NCBI RefSeq assembly: GCF_030704535.1
Contig: NC_081808.1
Span: 20,448,501-20,512,500 of the forward strand
Origin: Vitis vinifera
Taxonomy: Eukaryota > Streptophyta > Magnoliopsida > Vitales > Vitaceae
Direction of reading: 5' to 3'
Length of the DNA stretch: 64,000 nucleotides
Below are positions 16,501 through 27,650 of the stretch, piece by piece. How positions within the stretch are numbered: the stretch's first letter is position 1; each line of letters opens with the position of its first letter. The notes under the pieces are model-generated. The model worked only from the letters and a program-made list of their open reading frames with translations, had not been told where the DNA came from and did no database searches. The position numbers and the translations under genes were made by a program.

Positions 16501-19500
16501 GTTCAACACAGGCGCATTTTCTGTCCAGCAGTCTAATACGCTACTTGAAAACTAATTCATATATGGAGTTCTAGGGACTAGCCTACAGGGCAAAACATCC
16601 ACTAAATACTGACCAAAATCGTTTCCAATGTGTTAATAAAAAATAGATTTGGCTTTTTTTGAGTAATTGAAAACACTTGAAAAGACTCATTTCATAAATT
16701 TCATTTGCTCGATGATAGGCATATTAAAAGAAATACCATTAACAGGGAGCTTCATCATCAGTTTTCCCTCCTTCCAAACCATTTCTAATGCTAACAAGTC
16801 AATGCAATTTCAAAATTAGAAGAAGCACACTGAGACAAATATGATCTCGTACCAATAAATGATATTAGAATTCTAGATTTACCTAAGCCTAACACTTATT
16901 TGCAATGTACGAAGAAGTGTTAATTTGAAAGCAAAAATCAGAATTCAAACCACCCAGCTTATAAGATTTTCACGAGCTGACCTTCTTTGCTTTCTTCTTC
17001 TTCTTCTCAGCAACACCACCTAATACCAAAAATGGTTGGACTTCATCAATCTGAGAACAATGAAAACAGTAAGAGATTTTGCAGTAATATCTCAAACAAT
17101 AGCTTTACCAACTATAAACCAATGAGATCAAGGTCCATAGCTCACATACAATGTCAAGGTCCCATATCTCAATGGAAGTTTCCATTGAGCCTACAGCTAT
17201 AAAGTTCCCTGCCAACATATGAAAATCATTTAATAAAAAAGAAAAATACAAGATAAACATCAATCTGAGAAAAATACATTGAATAAATAAAAATTGGTTG
17301 AAACAAAAATGATCAAAGATGATGTTGCATATTCAAGCTCAATGAAAGGGAAGATGATAATGAAGTGGTTAAATTTGCATTTTTCTGAAAGATAACAGAG
17401 AAGAACACAGATAGCAGATTCCAGAAACAGTGTGCTTCAGCATTGCCAGCTTACAAATGAACTAGAACTGGTTCAGAACATCACAATTGAAGCTTGAGTC
17501 TACTATCTTCACACACACACACATATATATATATATATGATCTTGTACTAAATTCTAAAGCATTGTGAGAAATATATATCTTAGGTCCAAAACAATTCAA
17601 TATAAAGGTGTCCCCACACATGAGAACCTTCTTTCTCAAAGGTCTACTGATTTTTTTTCCTTTTATTTTTTTCTTTGGTAGGTACTAAAGGTCTACTGAT
17701 AGATACCCCACCTCATAAAGATCCACTTCTAACACCATTATTTCTGCAATTGGCGTAATTTTGCACTACTGACTGCCTTAAATGCAATCATTGGTAAACA
17801 AATTAACTTCCCCAACAAAAAGATTATTCTATAGTATGGTATCACAAAAAAGTGAACCAGGTAAAAATTTTCAAATAAATAAAAAATAATAAAATATTAA
17901 AATTCAAAAAAAAAAAAAAAAAAAAACTCACATTTTCATCTGATACAGAGGTGAATGACACTATTGGATGGTTGTCCACATTTTACAGATGTTCTTAAAT
18001 AATACAGCACACTGACAACCCAACAATAATGCCTCACCCACCATCCAAAAGCAATGGTATGCTTCTTTTCCAGAATACAATTTTACAAAGCAAAAGTAGA
18101 CTCAACGAAAATTAGAAATCTTTCTAAAGCAAGTTCCCCAAAAAACCTGTTCTCATGAAGTTGTAGGATTTCTTGGAAGGAAGTCAGCAAGAAACTACAA
18201 GTTACAACCATCATGATGCACACATAAAAACACCATACAGTTTTCTTCTTCTTTTTTTTTTTTTTGATAGGTACACATAAAAACACCATACAATCCAAAA
18301 ACCACAATCATAAAGGTACATAACTTAGTTAATATTACCAACATAATTGTCCTTTTATTTCACTTTCCAAAATAAGGTAAAATTTGTAAGGCCAATGGGA
18401 GATTAGGCAATCATTCTTAAACAAAATCAGCATAATAAAGCAATAAACAAAAGACATAACTTGAATGAAAAACAGAGAAGTCCACATGTGCCTGCATGCA
18501 CAAATTTCAAATTTCAACCAAGAAGTGGAATGAGACGCACCTTTTTCTCCACCTTTAAGTGGGCAATCAAGCCATGCTGTGCAAAGGGGAAATGCTGGGA
18601 TTATGACATCATGATGTACATACATGTTTGAATCACCATCCTCTGATTCCTCAAATATCCAAACCTGCTTGTACAGATATTGAACTAACCAATGAGGGGC
18701 AATAAATAATGGGGGGAGAGAGGGAGAGGAATGTGGGAGAGTTACTAAAGCATGTAGACTCTAGCTAACTATTACATGCCTCAAGATGACTGAGATCATC
18801 CGCATTACGTGCACAAACAATGACTGAATCCTCTGCTTTTATAGTCATATCCTCAACCTCTTCAGAGTCATCATCCTGTTCAAAAAAAAAATTGCTATTC
18901 TAGCATCACAAGTCAAAAGACACCATCAATGCCATAAATGGTATTCAAAAGTCAGTCAAACTCACATTGTTATCCTTCAGGTATGGATCCATGTCATTAC
19001 TTGGGTAGTAGGTGTCCCCAAGCCCCTTGCTAAATACCTCAATGCCTGAGTTCACAAATGACAATACAACATTTTTCACAAACAAATTATGCTATAAAAA
19101 AGTCATGATTTAGAAATGCTTCCAGACCATTTCCCCCAACTCACAACCACAATAAAAAATTAATAATAATAATAAAATTAAAAATTAAAAACACCCCCAG
19201 CACAGAGTTTTGGATATAGAGATACCATCATCCTCATCATCATAATGATCCATGTCAAGTTCCTTCAGACCATCAGTTATGTCCAGGAAACTTGTTCCTG
19301 AGTTCTTTGGAGTCTTGCCCAGGGCATCTGCAGCAGCTAATGCATGGGCAACTGTATCATCCTGCTTGGCAGCATCAGCATCCATAATTTCATCATCTTC
19401 CTCGCTTTCACTATCTCCACTGCATAAAAAAAAATGCATCAGAAGCACAGAATGGGCTGCAACATAGTACTCAAAACAACAATGCAGACCCAATTCTTCC

Positions 19501-21593
19501 AATCACAGTTTTTTTTCTTTTTTTTCCATTTAGAATATAACATTTTCCACGTATATCCAAAAAAATAAAATAATGGTAATAGGTAATATACTTAGTGACA
19601 AGCAAGGATGAAAATATTGGTTTTGAGAGATATATTGGTAACTTGATTTTACAGATATATAGGGATTTATCAGGAAATATCGATGGATGTTTTTACATAA
19701 AATAACAATGAACCAAAAATTAATCAAAACTCATGAAAATATGGGTAAAAACTCTAAAAAATGATAAATAAGAAATAATACATATATTCAAATTTTTCTT
19801 TAAAAAAAAAATATATGTATAATATGTTTTGTGACATTTTGTAATAATAGACCAAATTTAAAAACAAATTAAATTTAAAATTATAATATATTTAGTTTGG
19901 AATAAGTTTTTTATTTAAAAATATTAATAATTTTATTTTTAAATTTATATTTGTTTTGCATTAAAATATTATATAAGGAATCGTAAGGTGATTAAAATTG
20001 ATTTATTTATAATAATTTTATTTTAATTAATTTATATAGTATATATGAATTTGTATGTGCAAACATAACACAACAAGACATTCGGTCTAGTGGTTCCCAC
20101 AAACGAAAATCACACATGAGCACTCAGGTTCAAACCTTGGCTTGGTAGTGTTTGTGCACCTTTATTTTATATTTTAGCTTTAGCTTAAAAGCTATCCCAC
20201 ATCAGAAATAGAAAGAGAAAAAATGGTGAATTTATTGAGGAACCCACCTTAATGGACTACAACTACACTTGGGCCGTGTGGGCCTTCACTAATGGGCTGG
20301 ATATGGATCCAGCCATATGAGAGATTTTTTAAGAAATAGTTAATGCTGACATGACACTGATTAGATCAGCAACATTACTGAAAAATCGGTATAATATCTG
20401 TATGTCACCAAAATATCGATGATAAATGCAGAAAAAAATCGAAATTTCAGTTGAAGGAGATATCGATGCACTTATCATGTCAGGCAGGCCTGACACCCAA
20501 TATTTCAACTAAAAATTGGGGATATATCCCAATTTTTCTATCCTTGGTTACAATAATCCATAGATAACCCAAATGCCAGATTGTTATAATAAAATGAACC
20601 CATGCATATATGGACTGAAGGTAGATCTCCTATGACTAACAAGTTGGTAGGACTTTACTCTAAAGAAAGCTGAACCACAAAACATGGGATCAAGCAGAAT
20701 AAAAGTGGGAAACAGCATTGCCAGCCTCATGACATGTAGAACAAATAAGAACCAAATTCCAAGAAGAAATAGCAATCATGTAACAAATCATTCAAAGATC
20801 TTATCATCACTGGTAAGATACCTTCTCGTCTTATTTAAGTGAATAACTGGCTCATGCCAAAGTTTTATCATGTAGACTGGAGGCCTATAAGAGCCAGGAA
20901 AGTAAATGATTGAAGGGAATACTGTGACATTAAATTTCCCAACAGTGGAAAAATATACTCAACTCAAAAGGCAACGCTTTAGATTTAAACAGTTTACTGT
21001 GGGCTTTACATTGATCAATTTAGAATAGTTTAAGAAGCATTGCTAAAGTTCTCCTGGCTAATCAAATAGCCCTTTTCCTTTGAAGTAACCAAAATTTAAT
21101 TCAGGATCCAACAAATAAGTAAATATACTTTAGGCAAAAGAGCTTTGACCCACAAGGAATCTTAAGGAAATGCCCTTCCTACATGATATCAACCCTAGCC
21201 TTTTGTATAGACTTCTTATTCTTGTCATTGCAATAGCATTGGTAAACATTTCCTACTAATTGTTGTGCCCTTATTTATTCAGTTCTTTCCTAACAGACTC
21301 GTTTCTTCAGTGCAAAATGCTTATATACATGCACACAATGAACAATGTAGGAGTTTAATCTGCAAAGCAACAATAGTAATGACTTGTCAAGGTCTACCAA
21401 TATTAGACTAAATACACCAGAGGAAATAAGTATGAATACACAAACACACGGAGGGCTAGAAAGAAAATTTTTACCATCTCTCCAAAGCACCGTTCTTGAG
21501 CATCTCTTCAATTTCCTCCTTTGAAGGTGGCTCAACCACCGAAGGAACAGACTTTGACACCCCTTTTGGGATCCATGAAATAGCCGCTATCAT
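10505..21593 (-). CDS. PWP1: PWP1 homologue: WD40 protein of ribosome biogenesis, complete, 16 exons
   Basis: Exons: 21593-21475, 19419-19226, 19045-18966, 18875-18780, 18664-18541, 17208-17150, 17050-16982, 14570-14500, 14373-14277, 12033-11959, 11674-11576, 11399-11256, 11160-11131, 11025-10963, 10752-10675 and 10588-10505. They join in frame to 493 residues, the usual length of plant PWP1 homologues. The start reads [14 protein letters not shown]. An acidic segment (about 41-145) is followed by WD-type repeats with IEIWDLD, VKIWDV, FDVR, VKLWDL and LEVWDT ends, and a Lys-rich insert at about 239-247. Two introns appear to use GC donors (after 18780 and after 14277); exon 13 is only 30 nt. 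Family knowledge: yeast and human PWP1 act in the nucleolus in pre-rRNA transcription and 60S assembly. The introns hold several transposable elements, listed separately. Confidence 0.93.
12895..13869. mobile_element. Non-autonomous DNA transposon (975 bp) with 17-bp TIRs and 7-bp TSD, in PWP1 intron 9
   Basis: The left end CAAAGTTTTTAAAGGCG (12895-12911) is the exact inverse of the right end CGCCTTTAAAAACTTTG (13853-13869). The direct repeat TTCAGAT flanks both sides (12888-12894 and 13870-13876). Subterminal stretches are rich in GCCTCA/TGAGGC motifs on both sides, including AGGCTTACGCCTCACC. The interior is AT-rich with no transposase. The ends and a 7-8 bp duplication suggest a hAT-related non-autonomous element; the superfamily is inferred. 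Confidence 0.88.
15290..15900 (+). mobile_element. Degenerate LINE ORF2 C-terminal fragment in PWP1 intron 7
   Basis: Frames from 15294 to 15533 read like the zf-RVT region: [20 protein letters not shown], a degraded [20 protein letters not shown], then stops. A related tail ([19 protein letters not shown], in another frame) follows at about 15655-15700. It lies antisense to the host gene, is frameshifted and is clearly inactive. Confidence 0.75.
18220..18292 (-). mobile_element. 33-bp retroposon tail flanked by a perfect 20-bp target-site duplication
   Basis: ACACATAAAAACACCATACA occurs at 18220-18239 and again at 18273-18292. Between them is a short insert made mostly of T and ending GATAGGT. 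This matches the complement of the tail seen at 3' ends of LINEs in this window (compare 2118 and 2130). It looks like an abortive, extremely 5'-truncated LINE insertion in intron 5 of PWP1. Confidence 0.8.
19852..20272 (+). repeat. Left arm of a 421-bp near-identical inverted repeat
   Basis: This block inside the intron-1 element is repeated in reverse complement at 23799-24219 with the same length. Every stretch compared by eye was identical or nearly so. It includes the SINE-like segment and the AT-rich DNA beside it, and stops abruptly inside the element at both ends. Confidence 0.85.
20076..20165 (+). repeat. tRNA-derived SINE-like segment with A and B boxes
   Basis: TCTAGTGGTT (20086-20095) resembles a Pol III A box, and GGTTCAAACC (20127-20136) fits the B-box consensus, with about 30 bases between them. 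No tRNA cloverleaf or anticodon stem is conserved, so this is a SINE head and not a tRNA gene. The same segment occurs in inverted orientation at about 23915-24000. Confidence 0.55.
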
Positions 21594-22360
21594 TCTTATT
21601 CACACCACAGTGTTCTATCTGAAACCAATTCAAAACCACAGCTCTAAAGGATGAAAATATAGGAATTTAAATGGAGATATCCGGATTGCTGAAACGCTAA
21701 TCATATTGAAGAAGAAGAAGAAGAAAAATAACATTAAGGGTCAGGATTACCTCTGGGATGAATGGGGGGCGATTGTTTCTTGTATCTCCGTCCCCTCTCC
21801 CTCTGAGAAAAAGGTGAAACAAACCCTAGCTCTTTGAACCGACCAGCATAAAAAACTCCTACTACGACCTATACCGTATCTACAAATTCAATAAAGCCAC
21901 CATGTATTACTTATATGATGTACAAATGGAACGAAATCTTAATGAATCTCCACCTAAAATAAATTTCGGAAATACTTTCGGAATTTATCCGAGATATTTT
22001 GGAAATCTCTGATCAATCCGATAGCAAGAGAGGATAGTGGGAGAGGAGAAACCGGAGAGTGAGACAGAGGCAGCGCGAACAGAGCATAGGGTTTTGGAGA
22101 GTTGGGTTTTTAGATGAAGATGGGTATAGCGCGTGGCCATCGCGTGACTGCCATTCATGGGCCGAAGAGGTGCCAAAAGTTCACTGTGGGCTTTAACATT
22201 CTCACAGCCCAAACGTTTGCATTATGGGCTCAAGCAGTGGGCCAAATTTTGGGACCCCAGAATCACTTTGAAAACTCAAGGTAGCCATCAGAATTGCTAA
22301 ACAAGGCATCCTGATTCCGAAAGCTGGTCACTGAAATCAGCCATTGTCATCATCACAAAA
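21594..22360 (-). promoter_or_regulatory. PWP1 5' region with telo-box motif
   Basis: The region upstream of the PWP1 start contains AAACCCTAG at 21821-21829 (telo-box type). A second AAAACCCTA-like copy on the minus strand is near 22085-22095. Telo-boxes are established elements in promoters of plant translation and ribosome-biogenesis genes, which suits PWP1. A CT/GA-rich stretch lies at 21710-21810. Transcription start sites cannot be placed from sequence alone. Confidence 0.5.
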
Positions 22361-22531
22361 ATGGCGACAACCCTTTTGGACACCACCCCATCTTCACCAG
22401 TCTTGATGTGCTTCACTGTAAACCCTATCTCCCAAATTCGAAATCCATCAAATAACAGATTTTTGTCCCCTCCCACTCATCTATTGTGCATCATGTCTTA
22501 TAGGAGAGTATATTTGAGGGGCATTTCATAA
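22361..22531 (+). CDS. Short ORF (56 aa), possible transit-peptide-like first exon of a truncated gene
   Basis: An ATG at 22361 opens a 56-codon frame beginning MATTLLDTTPSSPVLMCF and rich in Ser, Thr, Pro and Asn with few acidic residues, like a chloroplast transit peptide. It is divergent from PWP1 and stops at 22529-22531, where repetitive DNA begins. I do not recognise a family. It may be the 5' end of a gene cut off by transposon insertion, or a chance ORF. Confidence 0.3.
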   Translation: MATTLLDTTPSSPVLMCFTVNPISQIRNPSNNRFLSPPTHLLCIMSYRRVYLRGIS

Positions 22532-22593
22532 TTTTTTAACACTAGTCAAGTACAAAAAAAAACCCTAAAAAACACACAGTGAGATCGGGGATG

Positions 22594-22860
22594 TGGAGCA
22601 AAGTTATTACAAATATATGATAATTTTGGCGAGGTGAACGGATAAATTTTTTTTAAAACCAAAATCGTTTTTTCAAAAAATCGGCAAAATCGGCGAAATA
22701 TCGGTGAAGCACCGATAAATCGGAGAAAAATCACAAGTGGATCTGACGCGCGGAGCAACCGGAGGAGAATTTCAAAATATCGCCGATATTTCGGTATTTT
22801 TACCGATTTTTCGGAAAATTTCCCGATATTTCCTACCAGTCCAGCCCGCGCACAGGATAC
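22594..22860. repeat. Dispersed repeat with (C)CGATATTTCGG motifs; left arm of a short inverted repeat
   Basis: The stretch 22594-22665 (TTATTACAAATATATG, GGTGAACGGATAAATTT, AACCAAAATCG) reappears in reverse complement at about 24737-24826. It continues into many short ATCGGCGAAATATCGG / CCGATATTTC direct and inverted motifs up to about 22850. Similar motifs occur near 20380-20470 and 32130-32160, marking a dispersed family. No ORF of known type was found. Confidence 0.6.
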
Positions 22861-23249
22861 AAAATCTGGCTCAAAAATCGTGGATTTAGGGTTCGTGAAA
22901 TTTAAATCCAATGGCACAACAGCAAAGAGACCCTTAAAACAGATCTAGAAAACACAGGGAGCAAAAGAAAAGCAAATTTTTTGGTTTTCTTTGGGGGTTT
23001 TGAATGGATTTTCTCAGAAATCAAACGAGGATGAATTTTCCCGGAAATCGAATGGGGGATGGATTTTCTTGGGAATCAAACGGGGGTTGCAAAAAAAATA
23101 ATATCAACGTGATTAGATTAGTACCTGCGAGGATTGAGAGTGGCAGAGGAAAACAGGTATTTTTTAGGAATTCTCTCGGCTGGAGGGCAACTTCAGAAAA
23201 GGGATTTCTCTCGGCTGGAGGGCAACTTCGGCTGGAGTAACTCAAGTGG

Positions 23250-23798
23250 GTAGCCCTTTTAATTTTTAGATTTAGTAGAGGTAAAAAATAAATAAAAAAT
23301 CATGAGAACAATTTTCCTCAATCCATATAAATAATTATAAATTATCCAATTTTATTTTGATTATTAAATAAATTAATATTAATAAAAAAAAGTTGTTACT
23401 ATATATTTTTAATAAAATTTTAAAAATTAAATCTCAAATAAAATATTTTAAATAAATTAATTTAATTTTTATTTAAAATATAATAAAACATGTTTTAATA
23501 AAAATATTTTAAAATTTTTTAAATAAATATTATCTTCAACAAGTTGGGTCCTCTTCATCTAACAATATAATGAAACTATATCGATCTCCTCCTTATTATA
23601 AGGACTATTACAATCTCATATGTATTATATTTATGTATAAATTATTTTTATTCATTAAAATCAAATATTTTTTTAACTCAATTCTAACTTTATACACTTT
23701 TAAAATTCAAATATCGAATCTACCAATATACCTTTGTTTACGATATTTTTCTACTTAATTATATATATGTCAATTAATATTTCGAATCTACCAATATA
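23250..23798. other. AT-rich spacer with no recognisable gene
   Basis: The sequence is mostly A and T with short open frames lacking any known motif. A short ATCGAATCTACCAATATACC-like direct repeat occurs near 23712 and 23782, just before the inverted-repeat arm. Confidence 0.4.
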
Positions 23799-24219
23799 CC
23801 AAGTGTAGTTGTAGGCCATTAAGGTGGGTTCCTCAATAAATTCACCATTTTTTCTCTTTCTATTTCTGATGTGGGATAGCTTTTAAGCTAAAGCTAAAAT
23901 ATAAAATAAAGGTGCACAAACACTACCAAGCCAAGGTTTGAACCTGAGTGCTCATGTGTGATTTTCGTTTGTGGGAACCACTAGACCGAATGTCTTGTTG
24001 TGTTATGTTTGCACATACAAATTCATATATACTATATAAATTAATTAAAATAAAATTATTATAAATAAATCAATTTTAATCATCTTACGATTCCTTATAT
24101 AATATTTTAATGCAAAACAAATATAAATTTAAAAATAAAATTATTAATATTTTTAAATAAAAAACTTATTCCAAACTAAATATATTATAATTTTAAATTT
24201 AATTTGTTTTTAAATTTGG
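23799..24219 (-). repeat. Right arm of the 421-bp inverted repeat
   Basis: Reverse complement of 19852-20272, including the SINE-like A and B boxes. Unlike the left arm it lacks the terminal sequences of the TIR element, so it is a partial copy. It is followed directly by the hairpin array. Confidence 0.85.
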
Positions 24220-24239
24220 AAATTTTTTTTTTAAAAGAA

Positions 24240-24750
24240 AATATATTTTTTTTCATGGGAACTCGTCTCGGTGAAGAGACGAGTTCCCTTGAGGAATTTT
24301 TTTTTTTTTTTTTTAATTTGGGAATTTTTTAAAAAAAATATTTTTTTTTACATGGGAACTTGTCTCTTCAAGAGACGAGTTCCCTTGAGGAAATTTCTTT
24401 TTTTTTTTTAATTTGGGATTTTTTTAAAAAAAATATTAATTTTTTTCATAGGAACTCGTCTCTTCAAGAGACGAGTTCCTTGAGGATTTTTTTTTTTTTT
24501 TTTTATTTGGGATTTTAAAAAAATATATATATTTTTTTTTTCATGGGAACTCGTCTCTTGAAGAGACGAGTTCCCCTGGAGGATTTTTTTATATATATAA
24601 TTTGGATTTTTTTTTAAAAAATATATATTAAATTTTTTAATGGGAAATCGTCTTGGGGATTTTTTTTTAATTTGGGATTTTTAAAAAAAAATATTAAATT
24701 TTTTTAATTTTGAAATATATTTAAAATCATCTTTTGAAAAGACGATTTTG
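24240..24750. repeat. Tandem array of palindromes, unit about 95 bp
   Basis: Five units, the last degenerate, each hold a near-perfect palindrome GGAACTCGTCTC ... GAGACGAGTTCC followed by T-rich spacer and AATTTGGGATTTTT. Palindrome centres lie near 24275, 24372, 24466 and 24562; truncated versions lie near 24650 and 24735. Each unit could fold into a 13-15 bp stem with a minimal loop. There is no coding potential. Confidence 0.85.
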
Positions 24751-25739
24751 GTTTTAAAAAAAATTTATCCGTTCACCCTCTTTCCTAGGTGGCAAAAACT
24801 ACCATATATTTGTAATAACTTCTTTTACTACAATAATTTAATAATAACTTTTTTAAATTACCGTACTATTGAGAAAAGTCCGGCGAAAAAGGTAAAAGTA
24901 AAACGAACGTGTCAAAAATGTCAAGTTAATTTGTAGACCCCGCATTTTGCTCGATGCATTCTCACTCGATAGCGTGACTCGCTTTCAATTTATTCGGTGA
25001 AAACATTAATTTTTAGAAAAAGACTTGGAATTGCCACTTATTTTTGTTTTATTTTTTAAGAAAAAAATAAAATAAGAAAGACAAACCCTAAGTGTGAGAA
25101 AAGATAGTCTGTGAAAAACCAAACCTGAGTTCGGGGGTTAGGTTACTTATTGGGAAGGTACGGTAAAGACCATAACACCTCTTTAAACCCCTAAAAATAG
25201 GTCTCTACTAAATAAGGTGAAGCAAACATGACAATTAACTAGGAAAGTAATGGATACCAATGAAATAATCAAATAATAAAACGAATTATGCATAAAAATA
25301 AGCAAAGTGGGAGTGATAACGTACCTTAACAGTAAGTAAGAGTGCCATAAAAATAGAAACAAGGTTTGCTCAAGTATAAAATTATCGCATGTATACCAAA
25401 GAGCAAGCCAAAAATCAAGTAATATCCATTAAGCGTGACAGTCAACAATCAAAAGAGAAAAACTCATATGTAAGGCTCCCACTAAAGCCCAATTGATCTT
25501 GCATGAATTAATCAAACAAATTCCCTTATTTTGGAATTATAACAATTATCTTCATGCTTATTAAAAATCAAGGAAAACGAAAAATTATTTTAAAATCAAA
25601 GAAAATTTGTTAAAGTGCTTACATGAAATGAAATGTAGCAAGTTTATTAAAACGAAATAAAATCCTAATAAACAATAAAAAGTCGTAGGATTAATGAGAA
25701 CTAGAGTGGACTTAAAATTATTTGAAAGAAAACTAGAAT

Positions 25740-26800
25740 TTAGAAAATTATTTGAAAATTGAAATTTTGAAGATTGGAATTTTCGAAAATTAGATTCAAA
25801 AGAAATTGGAGCTTCAAAAATTATTTTAAAAAATTGGAGTTTTGAAAATTTTTGAATTTAAGAATTGGAATTTTAGAAATTAAATTTAAGAATTGGAATT
25901 TTGGAAATTAAATTTGAAAGAAATTGAAATTTTGAAAAATTATTTGAGAATTGGAGTTCTGAAAATTAAATTATGAAAATTGGAAACTTGAAAATTATTT
26001 AAAAATGGAAGTTTTGAAAATTAAATCTAAAAATTGGAATTTTGAAGATGGAATTTTTTTAAAATAAATAAAATAATAATAATAAGGAAAATAATAATGA
26101 TTAAATAAATAAATGTGAAAATTGGAATTTTGGAAACTGAAAATTAAATTTGGAAATTAGAATTTTGAATAATTATTTAAAGATATAATTTTAAAAATAA
26201 ATAAATAAATAAAACAATAATAATAACGAAAATAATAATGATTAAATAAATAAATGTGAAAATTAGAATTTTGGAAATTGAAAATTAAATTTGGAAATTA
26301 GAATTTTGAAGAATTATTTAAAGATAGAATTTTAAAAATAAATAAATAAAATAAAATAAAATAATAATAATAACGAAAATAATAATGATTAAATAAATAA
26401 ATGTGAAAATTTGAATTTTAGAAATTGGAAATTAAATTTGGAAATCGGAATTTTGAAGAATTATTTAAAGATAGAATTATTTAAAAAATAAATAGATAAA
26501 TAAATAAGTAAAATAATAATAATAACAAAAATAATAATAATTAATTAAATAAATGTTAAAAATGGAATTTTAGAAATTGAAAATTAAATTTGAAAATCAG
26601 AATTTTGAAGAATTATTTAAAGATGAAATTTTAAAAATAAATAAATAAATAAATAGATAAAATAATAATAATAATAATGAAAATAATAATGAATAAATGC
26701 AAAAATTGGAAATTTGGAAATTGAAAATTAAATTTGGAAATCAGAATTTTGAAGAATTATTTAAAGATGGAATTTTAAAAATTGAATTTAAAAATTCGAA
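25740..26800. repeat. AT-rich tandem repeats within the LTR-like element, unit about 140-150 bp
   Basis: From 26040 to 26780 about five units repeat the series GGAATTTTGAAGAATTATTTAA, then (ATAA)n/(AATA)n, then AATAATGATTAAATAAATAA, then TGGAAATTGAAAATTAAATT. The preceding 25740-26040 carries shorter, irregular GAATTTTGAAAATTAAATT-type repeats. No coding signal. Confidence 0.8.
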
Positions 26801-27178
26801 TTTGAAAAATTAAATTTTGATATCAAATGGTGGTGAATTAATTAAAAAAAAAATGTAGTCCTTGAGTGATATACTATACAATGCAAAAAACCCTATTCGG
26901 ATCCCATACAGTTACATTCTTGCTACATCTTCAATTTTTCACCTTTGCTTTGGCTAAAGGAGTAGACTTGGGCTATTGTGTCATTGTCACTGGCAGGGAG
27001 CACCATGTTCCTTGTTTACCAAAGTTACTCTCCAAGTCATGATCAGTCGCTTACCATACACCCGTGTAACCCAACAAATACATGTAAAGATAGTAAGACC
27101 CCAAAACAGTAGCATTCAATATTAAGAGAATCACTTAGAGGCTCGACGAACATCATAACCCTTGCTTCATCTTCTTTC

Positions 27179-27650
27179 TCACCATTGTACTAAGCGAGCA
27201 CAAACAAAATTACTGCAGCCCGGAATAGAGCCCGAACCAGAATATCCTGAAGCTGCTCCAAAATGATTGCCCTTCTTGATACCGACAATAGTGCATCCAT
27301 AATTTGAGAAATTTTGAACGGCGGTGACGACATTTGCGGTGTTGAAGAAGCCTCGAGCGTGAGCGGCGATGAACATGAATGAGCACATCAGTTGCACTAC
27401 TAGCCGATGAGTAACTCCAGTGACAAACAACCATATATGAAAATAGCCAACGAAGCACCGTATCGCCCCTGCCACTCATGCGGTTTATCGGCTTTGGACG
27501 AATAATCAAGCAGGATAACCAATGTAGAATCATCCATTTAGGCTTGGACTCCAGATTTTCATCTTCCAATATTAAATCCTCAACTTCTGGAACAAGGTGA
27601 GTAACATTTGATTCTTTTCTAATGAGGATTGTGAAGACTTGATGAAGCAA
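27179..27650 (-). pseudogene. NFD4/nodulin-like (MFS) transporter fragment, frameshifted
   Basis: On the minus strand, 27475-27179 reads GYFHIWLFVTG, LMCSFMFIAAHA, FFNTANVVTAVQNFSNYG and TIVGIKKG. These match the conserved N-terminal membrane region of the plant nodulin-like/NUCLEAR FUSION DEFECTIVE 4 family (usual form FFNTANVVTAVQNF..YGGTIVGIMKG). The match degrades after that and the frame just upstream is interrupted by a stop. An overlapping frame up to 27650 (PEVEDLILEDENLESKPKW) might be another exon piece, but its order would be unusual for the family. It lies inside the LTR-like element, so a captured fragment is likely. Confidence 0.55.

Larger units (their letters stand above)
19603..20546. 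mobile_element. TIR element (944 bp) with imperfect 8-bp TSD in PWP1 intron 1, containing a SINE-like segment
   Basis: The left terminus CAAGGATGAAAATATTGG and the complement of the right terminus CAAGGATAGAAAAATTGG are imperfect inverted repeats. Flanks are GTGACAAG (19595-19602) and GTTACAAT (20547-20554), six of eight identical, as for an aged 8-bp duplication. The interior is AT-rich and contains several ATATCGATG/ATCGGT-type motifs near the right end. No transposase is present. The boundaries are moderately certain; assignment to hAT-like non-autonomous elements is inference. Confidence 0.6.

Noticed and set aside
20086..20136. tRNA gene
   Set aside because: A and B boxes are present but there is no acceptor stem pairing or anticodon arm; better explained as a SINE head.
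24240..24750. CRISPR-like array of palindromic repeats
   Set aside because: Plant nuclear context, spacers are poly(T)-rich and themselves repeated, and no cas genes; it is a tandem satellite-like array.
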